From Breviolum minutum Mf 1.05b.01 (Eukaryota > Sar > Dinophyceae > Suessiales > Symbiodiniaceae), in assembly GCA_000507305.1 (NCBI GenBank), contig DF239081.1:228021-292020 (forward strand): a stretch of DNA of 64,000 bases, read 5' to 3'. A model generated the notes under the pieces. That model searched no databases, was not told the origin of the DNA, and saw only the letters and a list, made by a program, of their open reading frames with translations. A program made the position numbers and the translations under genes. Every line of letters begins with the position of its first letter. The stretch's first letter is position 1. Positions 11,030 through 22,256 of the stretch are shown here, in pieces.

Positions 11030-12080
11030 CTCTGTGGAGCTGCCTATGACCAAGACACGATGACGACTCGGGGGGGGGATTCCCACCGAGAGAAAAACGG
11101 TGGGACCAAATGGGTGGTTGAGTTGAACCACAAGTTAAGCCATATGGAAAATATGCAAAAGTGAAATATTGGAGGATTTTGGTCCCAAGTAGGGGGTAAA
11201 CATTGAAAAAATATTTGAGTTACTACCACTAATAGATGAGATGCTGATTTGATGAAGAAAAATATTTGACAAGAGAAATGAGTGTTGAATCCCCACCCCT
11301 TAATGAGGTGGGACGTCCCAAAATGTAAATTACATGTTTTTTTTGAGTTTATTGGGTTAAAAATGTATAATAACATGTTTAGGCAAACAAGCCTAAATGT
11401 AACTTACATGTTTGAGGTCTTTCTTTTTTTTTGAAAAATGTACAGTAACTTTGCACACAAGAAAACTAAGAGCGCGAGAAAGAGCAAAAAGCAACATGAG
11501 AATGGATATAATTAAAACCGATCCATGATAGGTTGAGTTTGAGGGTAAGTTAGATGTAAGTTAGTAAGTGTACCATGAAGCTACGAAAGCAAGCTCTACT
11601 TGGATGTCCCAGGAAGTTAGTAAATGGTTAGTAAATGGGTTATAACTTATAACCTACTTAGTTACTTATAAGTGGGATATATTGGGGTTATAATCCATTT
11701 ACTAACCATTTACTAACTTCCTGGCACATCCTAGTATACAGTATCCCATTGAAATTAAACTGAACAATTATAGATCATTCGTACTTGAAGAATCCATGGG
11801 ACTGAAAGAATTACCTACAAATTTACAAAGAAAGTCAAACCGGGCATGGATCGGTAAATATGTGGGATAGCCATGTACTGTGCATTTCCATCTAGAATTA
11901 ATGTTCATAATCACAACAAATTTGGATTTGCTTGTTTGATGCTTGGAAAAAGTACAACATATTTCCCCAAATGCTGGTTTGATGGTGATTTACCATGATA
12001 GAATCCTGGTAGAAAGTAACAAAAATCACTTGAAAAGTTAAAAAAAATCCCAGTAATCACAACAAATTGGCCTGTCTAGT

Positions 12081-12177
12081 TGTTGGTTTACAACCCATTT
12101 GAAAATTACTATCCTCAAATCGGATCATCTCCCCAAGGATCGGGGTGAAACTAAAAAAAATACTTGAAACCACCACC
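12081..12177. repeat. M2 palindromic element with M14 neighbour
   Basis: TTGGTTTACAACCCATTTGA faces CTTGAAACCACCACC. The preceding 11935-12055 is an M14 unit (TTGATGCTTGG ... CCTGGTAGAAAGTAA), found again near 4300-4380, 24645-24795, 29512-29630, 30945-31015, 44200-44263 and 62790-62865. Confidence 0.75.
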
Positions 12178-12259
12178 TATAGAAATTACTCCAACCAGAC
12201 TCCCCCAACGGGCATTTGATTTCATCTCCAAAAGATCATCTCGACTTCCCACTTCCGAC

Positions 12260-12337
12260 GACAGCGACACACCTCCGAAATGGTTTGCATCGGCGTCACA
12301 GATTGCGCGGCTGGCACCTGCTGCTTTGGATCTCGCC
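12260..12337 (-). CDS. Exon candidate, unknown protein
   Basis: ACGTTAG|GGCG acceptor (phase 1) to CTGTC|GTCGGA donor (phase 2). It encodes ARSKAAGASRAICDADANHF then GGVSL. An alternative frame in the same bases (RDPKQQVPAAQSVTPMQTISE, donor GAG|GTGTGT at 12273) is equally protein-like but does not fit the phase of the next exon. The plus strand is also open here. G+C-rich against its surroundings. Confidence 0.5.
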
Positions 12338-13333
12338 CTAACGTATCCCACCCCACCCGAAATAAAGCCGTAGTAGGTTTCCCTTAATAAGCACTTAATA
12401 AGGCCATATTTCTGGGGAGTGTACGTTGGGGAGGGGGGGGGTAGGTTGACTAGCCATGATTCAAAAGTTTCACTTTCAGTAGAAATCACATGCAAACCAT
12501 TACACATAGCATCAATACGACTAGTATACTTGTCTACATTTAGTTGATTTTTATGGTGAATGTAGGTAAATGTAACATACATGGATCCTATGGGTAGTGT
12601 AAGGTCATGCAACACTATCGCCTAATGTTCCCCTTGCATGTTTTTAACCAGGATATCCATTATGGCTTTGCAATGTTTTACATATATCCCTAAATGATTT
12701 TAACCCTTTGTTTTTTTCCAGCCTCAACTCCCATCCTTCCCGGTCAACTCAAAACCTCAAATCCTCCGAAGAGTCGTGAAAGATTGAACAGTTTGGTCGT
12801 TGATTTTTGGACTCTGCTCACATTCAAAAACTCATCTACTTAGAGGTTCAGGATACTTAGGATACGTGGATAGTAACCAGGGTTATAACCTCTATAAGTG
12901 GGTTACATGTCCCCTAACTAGGGTTATAAACCTACATATAACCAGTTACTAAGTATCCTGAACCTCTAAGCAGGCAAAACTTAGGTCCCCTGCTAAAAGT
13001 AACATTTTTAGTGAGTTACATTCGCAGCTGTCTAGTCACTGAGTAACCGGTGAATCCTAGGCTACCTTGTGTCCTAGTGGGTTTACATGTAAAATCCCCC
13101 TAAACTCCAAGGAGCTACGGGAAGAAGGCTAATCTAAGATGTGCCAAGTCATAGATTGAAATTATTTTGCATGAAATACAAGTACCAAAAAACACCAACA
13201 CTCATATTTTAGAAAATCCTGGGTCATTGCAATTGAAAGTTTCTCTCAATCTTGATGAAGTTACATAGAGTTTTAAGGTGATGACGGTTGACAGGCTTAC
13301 ACTGCACCCCCAATATGTATATTTACAATATAT

Positions 13334-13417
13334 GGGTGTTTCCAAAATGGATGCATTATAATGGAAAACCCTCTTACAATGGATGATTTGGGGGTACCAC
13401 TATTTTCGGAAACACCC
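13334..13417. repeat. M1 element, internally shortened
   Basis: Both ends (GGGTGTTTCC and GGAAACACCC) are present, but about 15 bp of the left arm, including the GGTACC block, is missing. Confidence 0.8.
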
Positions 13418-13531
13418 ATACAATACAAATGAAGTGCTCACTTGCTCGTCATTTTAGGAAGGGAAAACATCCTCATGGATTGCTTAAGCGAATGCTCATC
13501 ACCATCGGCACAGCCCAGCTTTTCCATGCAC

Positions 13532-13576
13532 CTCCTTCATGCGAGGAGCTCTGCGTCCTTCATGCTTGGGCTCGGC
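13532..13576 (-). CDS. Small exon candidate, basic
   Basis: CGCTCAG|GCC to GAG|GTGCAT, phase 0 to 0, encodes AEPKHEGRRAPRMKE. It sits in a G+C-rich island with AG|G and GT signals, but neither phase fits both neighbours, and an overlapping frame (PSPSMKDAELLA then a stop) is also open. The island is probably exonic; the frame is unsure. Confidence 0.35.
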
Positions 13577-13650
13577 CTGAGCGGCCGGAGGGTTGGGGCA
13601 ACTCAAGCGTGGGGTTTTTGAGAAATCCAACAGAAACTGCACATTTCTCA

Positions 13651-13740
13651 TAGGATCAATGGGACTGGTAAATATTACCTACATGAATGCTTGATTTTTT
13701 TTTGTGGTAAGTGTAGGCAAATAAACCTTACATGGATCAT
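13651..13740. repeat. M4 palindromic element
   Basis: GGATCAATGGGACTGGTAAA faces AAACCTTACATGGATCA, an M4 copy with a nine-T interruption. Confidence 0.65.
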
Positions 13741-13792
13741 ATATGGGATACACTCTTTCAATCATTTGACGCATGCATACCAACAAAAATTC

Positions 13793-13822
13793 AAACAACA
13801 ACAACAACAACAACAACAACAA
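13793..13822 (+). repeat. (CAA)n microsatellite
   Basis: About ten uninterrupted CAA units. On the plus strand this gives runs of Asn, Gln or Thr codons in nearby open frames that show no other sign of coding. Confidence 0.95.
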
Positions 13823-13969
13823 AGGTTTTGAAAAGACCGTTTCCTTTCACTCGGCCCAAAATTTCACTCGAAGCTCCAAAATCAAGAGTCCCCAATACAA
13901 ACTTTGTAGATGTCATAGTCAAACCAATCCAAAATCATCTACAAAATCAACAGCTGTTTCTGATTCCCT

Positions 13970-14093
13970 GAATAGGTGGTAGGTACCATAATAATCACCC
14001 AATAGGCAAGGAATATACAGTAAGTGGTATAGAAGTGGTATATACTGCCAATTGGGGACTTATATATCACCTACCACCTATTAAGGGAACCAG
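13970..14093. repeat. M3 palindromic element
   Basis: TTCCCTGAATAGGTGGTAGG faces CACCTACCACCTATTAAGGG. The right flank CCAGGAAACTCCATTGAC is the inverse of the left flank of the 8902 copy. Confidence 0.85.
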
Positions 14094-14128
14094 GAAACTC
14101 CATTGACAAAATGAGACCCTTACCTCAA

Positions 14129-14242
14129 AGGTTGTCGCAACACACCTTTGGAACACACCCAAAAGAAACCTTTGCCAAAAAACTAAAGATGGATTTCTTT
14201 CATAACTCCTGGCTGGGGGAATGGGGTTTGTTGAAACCACCT
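14129..14242. repeat. M16 palindromic element
   Basis: GGTTGTCGCAACACACCTTT faces TTTGTTGAAACCACC; the interior shares AAAGATGGATTTCTTTCATA with its sister at 9352. Confidence 0.65.
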
Positions 14243-14499
14243 TAAACTACCAAATCTAAGTAGGGTCCCCTAACTCCACTTATAGGGGTGAAAAACACCC
14301 AGGTATCCATTGATTTTCGGCCGATTTATAGGGGAAGTTTCCTCAATTCATTCCATTCAAACCGATGGACCCAAGGCTGATCTTGTTTGAAAAACATACA
14401 CCCCAGATACCAAAAATGGCCATATAAAAGGAGCCACCTTTTCCAAGAAAACCATCATTTTGGGTATCCATTGATGTAAGATTCCAGGGGGGGTATCTC

Positions 14500-14575
14500 C
14501 TCGTTTTCCCAGCTGTTGGGCCTTTTCATCACAACTGCCCTTGGAACGAAAATACTTCAACAAGGACAGAAGCAC
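14500..14575 (-). CDS. Exon candidate, unknown protein
   Basis: CCGTTCAG|GTG acceptor (phase 0). The frame reads VLLSLLKYFRSKGSCDEKAQ then QLGKR, a hydrophobic turn into a basic segment. No GT donor is in range; GA at 14500 or GC (CA|GCTGGG) would end it. It fits phase 0 from 16140 if that exon ends GAG|GTCATGG. Confidence 0.5.
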
Positions 14576-14621
14576 CTGAACGGTCAGGTGCCGGTGATCA
14601 CAGAGTTTTATAGAGATGAGC

Positions 14622-14823
14622 CTTTACTAGTTGTGAATGGAGTTATAAGCCCTATAAATGGGATTATAACATTTACAACTAGTAGAGGCCCTATCAATGG
14701 GAACATTCGAACTGGTATAACAGTTACCTAGATTGTGGCTTTATAAATTGGTAACTGGGGTTATATACCCCTTATAAATGGAGTTTATAACCCTACTTAT
14801 ACCTGGTAAGGGGCCCACTTTGG
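14622..14823. repeat. M5 element, large diverged copy
   Basis: It has repeated TTATAA-rich arms (AGTTATAAGCCC, GGGATTATAAC, GGAGTTTATAACCC) ending GGTAAGGGGCCCAC. Other diverged M5 copies: about 225-377, 10414-10640, 14240-14365, 16500-16607, 27220-27340, 45128-45365, 48609-48745, 50690-50815 and 57985-58145. Confidence 0.55.
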
Positions 14824-16120
14824 TAGTCCATCAACTCCTTTTTCTTGTTGGGGAAACGGTCAACTTTTTGCCTTTTGAACATCGCAATTCGCTGAAGCCG
14901 GACTCAGGTTGCTGGATGTATCCATTGCAACATGTGGTATATTTGCCTACGAAATAAAACATCAACTATATATTCATAAAGATTCTATGGGACTGGTATT
15001 TACCGAGATGAATCGCATGAATGTTGAATTCCTATTAGTAGGTAAATATATACAAATATATATACATAATATATATATATACCATACGTTGATCCTATGG
15101 GTATGAATACTCTGAATGATCTGTTTTGCATGGTTCCAACAAAGTGGTTGAACTACGAAACAAAATGCAGAGGATGCCAGTCCGCCAGTCAAGGAAATAC
15201 TGGTTCTTGATTAATTATGTGAATTCCCACAGCAATCTACACAAGTCCCCATAAGAAAAGGATAGTATATTCCCATACCCAAATGCTCCATCTACGGAAT
15301 ATTTACCTACAATTTACCATGAATTATCTGAAAATAGTGAGCTGCTTCAGATAATATAGATGAGACTCGACTGTGATATCCTCCCTGCAACAAACATGAC
15401 ACCTGAAAATGGATGATTGGAATACTTTCTCGTTTCCTTTTGGGCTTTCGCCTATTTTCAAGGGCAAAATTGCTGTTAGTTTCAGGGATGGTATCCTCAT
15501 ATATGGAACAAAATCTGGAGGAGCTTCCTTGTGACACCAGAAAAGCCTTCCGCCTGCCCAGTTGCCGATTTGGACCGTTTCGGCCTTTTATAGCAGGCTC
15601 ATAACTCCATTTATAACTAACCAGAAAGGGCCCATCTTCATAGGATATTAGTAAACTCTACCTGGAAGCATCCAGGAAAAAACATGTTGTGAGATGTTTT
15701 ATTTTGAAATAATTTATATCAAAAGAGAAAACTCAAGTAGCCCAAATACCCAATGTATGGTTTATATCTATACTTTGATATCTCCATCTACATGTTTATA
15801 TACTTGTCCTTTGTTTGCTAGCAGCTTTCTAATCTAATATCATCCATAGTTATGTATATAGTTCAATAACTATAGTTATATACCTGAAACCCAAAATGGG
15901 GTCCCTTGGTTTGATTGGAGTTTTTGGAGATTCTACCCAGGGACCCTGGAATGGTACCCTAACCCCTCTTTTGGAGGATTAACCCCCATTTATCCTCATT
16001 TTGACACCATTTTTTAAGGGATTTTTAGGGACTCATTTTTTTTCGGGGTATCTTCCAGGGGTACCTTCCCAATTTCACTGAAGTTTAGACCCTGGGGTTT
16101 TGGAGGGTTCCAACCACCAC

Positions 16121-16172
16121 CATTCGCAGCTTCCATGACCTCCACGGTGTCGGAGACGCGTCGCTCCATGGC
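16121..16172 (-). CDS. Exon candidate, amphipathic helix
   Basis: A pyrimidine-rich tract leads to TTCACTTCAG|GCC; the donor is AATG|GTGGTG, or GAG|GTCATGG at 16140. It encodes AMERRVSDTVEVMEAAN. It follows the helix of 17550-17609 in phase 0, together giving a continuous charged amphipathic stretch. The shorter end (16140) would keep phase with 14575. Confidence 0.65.
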
Positions 16173-17210
16173 CTGAAGTGAACAAGCAATCCAACATCAC
16201 CAGCAGATATTCACCAACATCATTTCCCTATCAGGAGCCATGGAACTGGTATATCTTACCTACATTTAGTGGATCTTTATGGTAAATTCGTAGGTATGAT
16301 ATAGATGATATAGTATAGATCATGTATAGAGTATAGCTAGCTGGATCTTATGGCAATAATTCTTCAACCCCAACCAACAGCCAACATCACCAACATGTTC
16401 ATCCAAAATTGAGCGATGAGACTGGTATGTTTACCTACAATTAGCATAAACATCAACAGTGAAACACAAAAGTGTGTTTCTGAGAGTATGTATATCCCTG
16501 ACCCCTCCCAGATATAAGTAGGGTTATAACTCCAGTTACCCATTTATTCTCGGCCATTTGCAGGAGCCCCACAACTCCATTTATAACTGCTAGGGGCCCA
16601 CCTTGTAGACTGGTAGATGTATCTACATTTTGTGGATTTGTATGGCAAATTAGCGGACAAATGAAACAATATACATGGTTCCTATCGGAAATATATGTAT
16701 ATATATATATTATATATTATATATATATATATTCAAACATTTCAAAAGCAACATTATTCATGGACCTTCATGGATTTACCTTAAGATTTACCCAACATAA
16801 CCAAGATAAACTATAATAATTCTTCAACACAAATCAACAACCAACATCACCAACAATTTTATGAACGGCTATGTTTGAAAACTTTTGTGAAGAAACAACA
16901 ATGACACTCTCACTCAACATTCATGAACATGGTTCAAAAGACAACTGGATCAGGATACAACAACATCACCTTAATCAAACAACACAATCACCAAGAATTT
17001 CAGGTGCCTAAAATGCAGGAATCCTGCACCTTTTTTTCAGACCGTTTTTGAATGTTGTTTCTCTTACATAAGCCGTATCCATACAGCTTAGGTGAGGGTT
17101 CTTCCATTGGGATGGTACCTGAAAGGTTTGGTAAAAGGTTCAACATCCAGAAAAGGTGGAGGGCAACATTGATCCCAACAACAAGGGTCATTCTATCCCA
17201 AAGGATCCAT

Positions 17211-17280
17211 GGGACTGGTATACTTACCTACTAACTTACCATAAAAAGCAACCAAATGTAGGTAAATATACCATACATGA
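17211..17280. repeat. M4 palindromic element
   Basis: GGATCCATGGGACTGGTATA faces GTAGGTAAATATACCATACA; compact and nearly perfect. Confidence 0.8.
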
Positions 17281-17549
17281 TGGATTTCCATGGGTCTGAC
17301 ACCAAACCAAACTTCATGCACTATTAGTTATAAGTTGGAAATCCCTTTCAACAAATCACCAGCAACAAATCTGTATCAAGTTTGATTGGTCCACCCCCAA
17401 AAGAAAGAGGTCCCATTATCATTCTTAGAAGGTGAGCCAGGATCCCTACAAAAAAACACAACCCCCGGTTTAATTGACACCCCGTCTTTCACGAAACGAA
17501 CAAAAACAACGATAAAACCCAACGGTCCAACGACGTCAGAACCACCGAC

Positions 17550-17609
17550 CTCCGCGGAATGCCGCACTAAATCCATACGTGCATCGGCGATTTCCAAGGC
17601 TCGCTTCAC
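17550..17609 (-). CDS. Exon candidate, amphipathic helix
   Basis: CTTACCGTCAG|GTG to GAG|GTCGGT, exactly 20 codons in phase 0: VKRALEIADARMDLVRHSAE. The regular helix pattern, AG|G acceptor and GTCGG donor are all consistent. The upstream partner is not found; the next exon above with signals is at 22194, leaving 4.6 kb. Confidence 0.7.
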
Positions 17610-18486
17610 CTGACGGTAAGCAAGAGAGATTTTTCCACACCAACAGATGCGAGGGAGTTTTCCAATGGGAGGATTTTTGTATATATAATCTACTTGACCT
17701 ACATGAATAACTTGTTTTATTAATGGTAAATTAAGGGTTTAGTTGGAGAGAATTCCTCCAAGGTGTTTTTTCGATATGTCTTGAGGAGCGATTTCCATGG
17801 TTGAAAGCCCATAGGATCCGTGTATCAAGTATTTACCTACACTAGGTGAAACATGGCCACATGAACAACTGGAAATGGCGAGTGGTATTTTTTTTTAATA
17901 TTCAGATCCCATGGATCCTTTGGGAAACAGCACCTATAGTAGAAATGCAAGGATCTCCTCAATCGAAACTTTCTCATCCAACAACTTTAGATATGTTTAG
18001 ATCACCCCTTCTAAACACCAACCGTTTTCTGTCAAGAATCCAGGAACGTCCTAAGGAAGGGAGAATCACCGATCGATTCATACTCTCTGGGGATGGGATT
18101 GCAATCATCAATCCTATCCGATCGGAATGGGTTTGGATTCTTAGGGTGTAGAAAAAAAAAGTGAGAAAGCTTCCAAAAAGAACAAGGGGAAGCTGTTCAA
18201 AAAACTGCCGTTTACTCCCTCGAAAAAAAAAACAAAACACATGTCCTGTGAAAAATAATGCTTCAAAGATTATTTTCCTTTTGAAATGGTCTTGTTTCAG
18301 GACATTCGTTACTTTTCAGGGGAGTAATTAATGGAGTATAGTTGTTTGTTCAGTACCCAAACACTCAATGTATAGATATACATCTATATATATATTTACT
18401 TACTGCTCATTGATTTTCATTATTTTTCTATGGCAAATGTAGAGTAAACAGATCATACATCGAGGTGTCACCAACCGCTAAAACCA

Positions 18487-18545
18487 CCAACCCGAAGATT
18501 TCCACCTCTCCATGTACCAATTGAGCCATCGAAGTCTCGGCCTGG
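18487..18545 (-). other. tRNA-like relic with perfect A box
   Basis: The minus strand reads TGGCTCAATTGGTA, an exact match to the RNA polymerase III A-box consensus TRGYNNARNNGG in a tRNA D-arm context. About 30 bp on, a GGTTTTAGC partly resembles a B box (GGTTCRA). Acceptor and anticodon stems do not close, so this is not a functional tRNA; a decayed tRNA or the head of a tRNA-derived SINE fits better. Confidence 0.4.
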
Positions 18546-18640
18546 TGTAGGGTGAGGCCATTGGCAGTTGGTTCCATGGGAAACGGGTATTTAACCAACC
18601 TGGATCTCCTTGAAATAGCCAGAAGATGTCAAAAAACCAT

Positions 18641-18780
18641 TTCAGGTACCTAAAATGGAGGTATATACTGTACCTTATAAGATTTATAAGGCTGTTTTGT
18701 TTTGGGGGAGGAGATTTCCCTTACATAAAGCTTACATACAGCTTACATAGGTGAGTACCTCCATTTTAGGTACCTGAAAT
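18641..18780. repeat. M12 palindromic element
   Basis: TTCAGGTACCTAAAATGGAG faces CTCCATTTTAGGTACCTGAA, a perfect 20-bp terminal repeat, with CTTACATA repeats inside. A GAAGATGTCAAAAAA motif lies just outside both ends. Sister copies are at about 20439-20575 and, partly, near 17000-17160 and 44292-44345. Confidence 0.9.
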
Positions 18781-19240
18781 TGTTGGTGAGAAGATGTCAA
18801 AAAAAACATTCAAACAACTACAAAGAATCTACAAGAACTCTGTTCATGGGCTCGTGTGACATCTGTTGGGATTCTAAAATCTCCAGCAAGGGATGGTGAT
18901 TAGCGGATAGTAGAAGTTGACTGTACATGCTTGATAAAAACATGCCTTGTGGGAACACGTAAGTATATCGTAAGTATACATGGTACTTACACTGCACAAA
19001 CTCACATAACTCAAAAAAACATCTTTCCTAACCCCTCGTCCAACCCCAGCTAAAGTTACAAGAATCAGGATAATCAAACATGTACCATGAGTGGTTTCTT
19101 GCACAAACACAGGAACAACAAAAAACAAAGCGCGAATTTTCAACACCACAAAGACTCTAGCAAAAATAGGAGACCACATCATAAAATTACGAAAAATTTG
19201 TTTCATACTTTTTTCTTGCTGCGCATCTCGACTTTGATAT

Positions 19241-19341
19241 GGGTGTTGCCAAACATAGGGGTACCCCAAAATGGATGGTTTATAATGGAAAACCATATTA
19301 AAATGGATGATTTGGGGATACCATTATTTTTGGAAACACCC
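19241..19341. repeat. M1 palindromic element
   Basis: GGGTGTTGCCAAACATAGGG faces TTTTTGGAAACACCC; flanked by ATAT on the left and ATTT on the right. Confidence 0.9.
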
Positions 19342-19830
19342 ATTTGTCAGATGCGTTTCACTGATGGAACAAGCCTGAACCAGGTGAAATGTAAGAGCAA
19401 AAACTAGGAAAACCACACTTGCACCAATCATGCAACACATGTTTTGCTACTTACGTGAACATACGTTGCCAACACGAGCCCAAAGTCTAGCATTGCAATT
19501 GTTCAATTAACAATCTACAGCATCCAACGTCAAAAACAAAGTCAACAATCAGCTGTGATTTCTAGCTATGCATAGAACTTCAACCCCTTTCCTTTCCCCG
19601 AAAAAAATAGCATTAGAAAATCTCTGTGAAATCACCACAACCCTTATACCCTCAAAATAGATAACCCAACCATAGCGGTAGATTTCACCAATGTGTTTCC
19701 AACCCACCGATGCACCACCGGTGAACCACCTCTAATTCCAACTTATGGATCTCTGCTAAGGACCTGGATGAGGAAAAAATGATGGAAAACATGGTGGTCA
19801 ATATCCCCTTAGTAAAGGCCTTATCTAGTT

Positions 19831-19923
19831 GGTGGTTTCAACCCATTTGAAAAAAATATGCTCGTCAAAATGGATCATTTCCCCAAATAGGGATGAAAAT
19901 AAAAAATATTTGAAACCGCCACC
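19831..19923. repeat. M2 palindromic element
   Basis: GGTGGTTTCAACCCATTTGA faces TTTGAAACCGCCACC, with CGTCAAAATGGATCATTTCC inside; close to the family consensus. Confidence 0.85.
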
Positions 19924-20100
19924 TAGTCATTTATCTTATTTCCTGTCAAGTGGCATTAGGGGGGTATCCTGAAAAAAGATCCCAGGATATCTGAAAGTTG
20001 CTTGTCACTTTTGTATAAGGATCAATGGGATTTTTGTATATTCACCTACTAATTCACCATATAAAAACTTACCCAAATAGTGGATCTTCAACATTCAACT

Positions 20101-20234
20101 CATGGTTTATTGGTGGTTTGGGTCCCGGTGGTGTGGGATTCCAAGGGTACCCCTAAGAATCCCAATTCCTTTCATAAAAAAAACCCGAGAATCCAAATCA
20201 CCGGGCCCCAAACCACCCAATTAACCATTAGCTG
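20101..20234. repeat. M8 palindromic element
   Basis: TTATTGGTGGTTTGGGTCCC faces CCAAACCACCCAATTAACCA; internal arms carry GGGTACCCCTAAGAATCCC. Confidence 0.75.
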
Positions 20235-20438
20235 ACTTAAGGTGGTTGGAAAAAGAAACAAGTTCCCAAATTTTGCAAAATTCATGGTGATTTAACACGA
20301 TAAAAACTAAAAAAAAATCTTAAACTTAAACACTACTTGTTTTTTTTTTGCGACTGGGAGAAGTTCAAACGCTACTGAGCTACTGAACAGATTTCCTTTG
20401 GGACAAAAAGGTAGATTTACCGACAACAGAAATAAGGT

Positions 20439-20575
20439 ACCTCATATAAATCAACCATTCAGGGTAGAGATATCACCCAAGGCTATTTTGGGGGGCGGGT
20501 TTTCCCTTGCACAAGCCTTACATACAGCGTATATAGGCGAGGACCTCCATTTTAGGTACCTGAAATGTTTGGTAA
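20439..20575. repeat. M12 palindromic element
   Basis: The right arm CCTCCATTTTAGGTACCTGA is intact. The left arm is diverged (AGGTACCTCATATAA); the centre keeps CTTACATACAGC. Confidence 0.6.
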
Positions 20576-20768
20576 AGATACCATACAAAATTGTCCAAAT
20601 ACCTGGTGTTTGGAGGTGTGAGTTTGGAACCCCAAAAAGCCAAACACGCCTCAGGAGATGTTTGGGGGCGAAAAAATACCCATCCTCACCAAGTGTTTGG
20701 ATGTCGTAGGGCTTGGTGGATTCTACCTGCAATTTTTCCAACAAGAACTTGATGGAACTTGTCTACTT

Positions 20769-20856
20769 GGTGGTTGAACCACCCATCTGAAAAATATGCT
20801 CGTCAACATGGGAATCTTCCCCAAGTAGGGGTGAAAAACAAGAAATTTGAAACCAC
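20769..20856. repeat. M2 element
   Basis: GGTGGTTGAACCACCCATCT faces GAAATTTGAAACCACAT; the right end has lost the last CC. Confidence 0.7.
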
Positions 20857-20959
20857 ATGATTCTATGTTCCTACGGGAACCTGGAAAAAGTTGTGATAAG
20901 TTCTTGCGCAATAACGCTGGACTTGGTGGATTTACCCATGATATCCCACAAACCTTCAA

Positions 20960-21450
20960 TTTATCTCAACAAACCAATGCAAACATGTGGGTTAATTACC
21001 TTCAATTACCTTGGACAGGAAGCTGCAAGCAAAAAGAAATGCAACAAAGACTGAACACATGCGACATACAGGAATCAATTAGCATCACTCAGGTGTCCAG
21101 TGTTTTAAGTGCTCATGCTAAGGCAATCTCCACATCCTCTGTACTTCTGAAACTAATACGCGCGCTCATGCTGGTGCCTTTGCTCACATCCAGCTGACAG
21201 AGCCTCTCTTCACTTTGACGGCCACTTTAACGGTCTTGTTGTTGGCCCTTGGTCACTCTAGACTTATTGTCCATTCAATAAATTGCACCCCAATCCATAG
21301 AAATGTTCACCTCTTTCACAAGGCTCTGGTCTACATTCTGTTTTACAACCATCCTGAATTGGTTGACATGCTTCTCAGGATCAACAGGTTCCTGGAGCGG
21401 TCGGATTGAATCATGCAGGCAGCAATAAACTCTTCAACCTACGGCCTTTA
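20960..21450 (-). pseudogene. Intron-less coding relic with in-frame stops
   Basis: A single minus frame reads RPLQEPVDPEKHVNQFRMVV, MVVKQNVDQSLVKEVNISMD and later RLCQLDVSKGTSMSARISFR. It is broken by stops (TGA, TAA, TGA, TGA) but by no frameshift or intron over about 480 bp. A roughly 45-bp direct repeat (CTTCAATTTATC, CAATGCAAACATGTGGGTTA) lies at both ends, near 20953 and 21478. It looks like an old retrocopy or transposon fragment; the parent is not recognised. Confidence 0.5.
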
Positions 21451-21860
21451 TCCCAGAATTAAAGTTGCATGTAATTACCTTCAATTTATCCCAACAAAAC
21501 AATGCAAACATGTGGGTTAAATACAGCATGGACCCTGCCTAAACACCGAAAAACAATAGCCAATGAGGGCGATTTTTTTTGGTTCCCTTTATAGAAATGA
21601 ATAGACGTTTTTACTCACTGTTACTAATCTGTTCTGATACCATACTATACCTATTTTCTGTACAACTAGGGTCACCATAAACATCCAAACCCTCTGGGAA
21701 TAAAATGGTCATGCCCGGCCCCTCCACGATCCAGGTCTTTTGTCGGATAAGACTCCGGGATTTACCCGTACATCCAATCCGTGGATTCGGGATTTTTTGG
21801 GATTTTTGAACCAGCAGCCAATCCTAATCTATATATGGAAGGGTCTGGAATCTTAACAAA

Positions 21861-21951
21861 TCCCATAGCATCCATGTATGGTATATTTACGTATATTTAC
21901 CAGAAAGATGAACTAAATGTAGGTACATATACCATACATGGATCGTGTGGG
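21861..21951. repeat. M4 palindromic element
   Basis: CCCATAGCATCCATGTATGG faces ACCATACATGGATCGTGTGG; nearly symmetrical. Confidence 0.8.
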
Positions 21952-22193
21952 AATATCTTGGCCAAATGATTTTGCGACCAAACCGTCGACTTCAGTTATT
22001 TAACTGAGGAGAGGTGGACGGATTCCTACTTGCGGGATCATTAGGTAGTAATCACCATGTATAAGCTATGGAGTTCGGCCATTTGGAAGGGGTCCCCACA
22101 ATCCGATCCTTAGGGGACTTACAACTAAATATGGTTATTAACCACATATCCGTTTGTCCTGGGGCCCATCCTCCGAGTATGGTTTCCTCATCC

Positions 22194-22256
22194 CTTGGGC
22201 TTCCCAAACGGTCCGATGCCTTTTTGTAAGGACTTGAGAATGGCATCCGAGAGCAC
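22194..22256 (-). CDS. Exon candidate, Ser/Gly-rich
   Basis: GGATGAG|GTG acceptor, phase 0, reads VLSDAILKSLQKGIGPFGKP plus K; the same frame is open upstream as NLDFSSSDE. The exon is sandwiched between an M7 copy (22026-22180) and more M7-like sequence from 22284. The donor is unclear: AAGG|GATGAG would be a GA donor. It fits phase 0 from 23612. Confidence 0.6.

Larger units (their letters stand above)
17610..22193. other. Long non-exonic stretch
   Basis: No exon with acceptable splice signals was found on either strand. It holds M4 halves, an M15 unit at about 18030-18150 (AAGAATCCAGGAACG ... GGATTCTTAGGG), a tRNA-like relic near 18487-18545, M12, M1, M2 and M8 copies, the coding relic at 20960-21450 and the start of an M7 element. 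One or more exons may be hidden, because the phases of 22194 and 17609 do not join directly. Confidence 0.5.

Noticed and set aside
12151..12615. 154-codon minus-strand open frame
   Set aside because: Only the middle part (12260-12337) has exon-like composition and splice signals; the ends read through M2, M4 and G-rich repeats.
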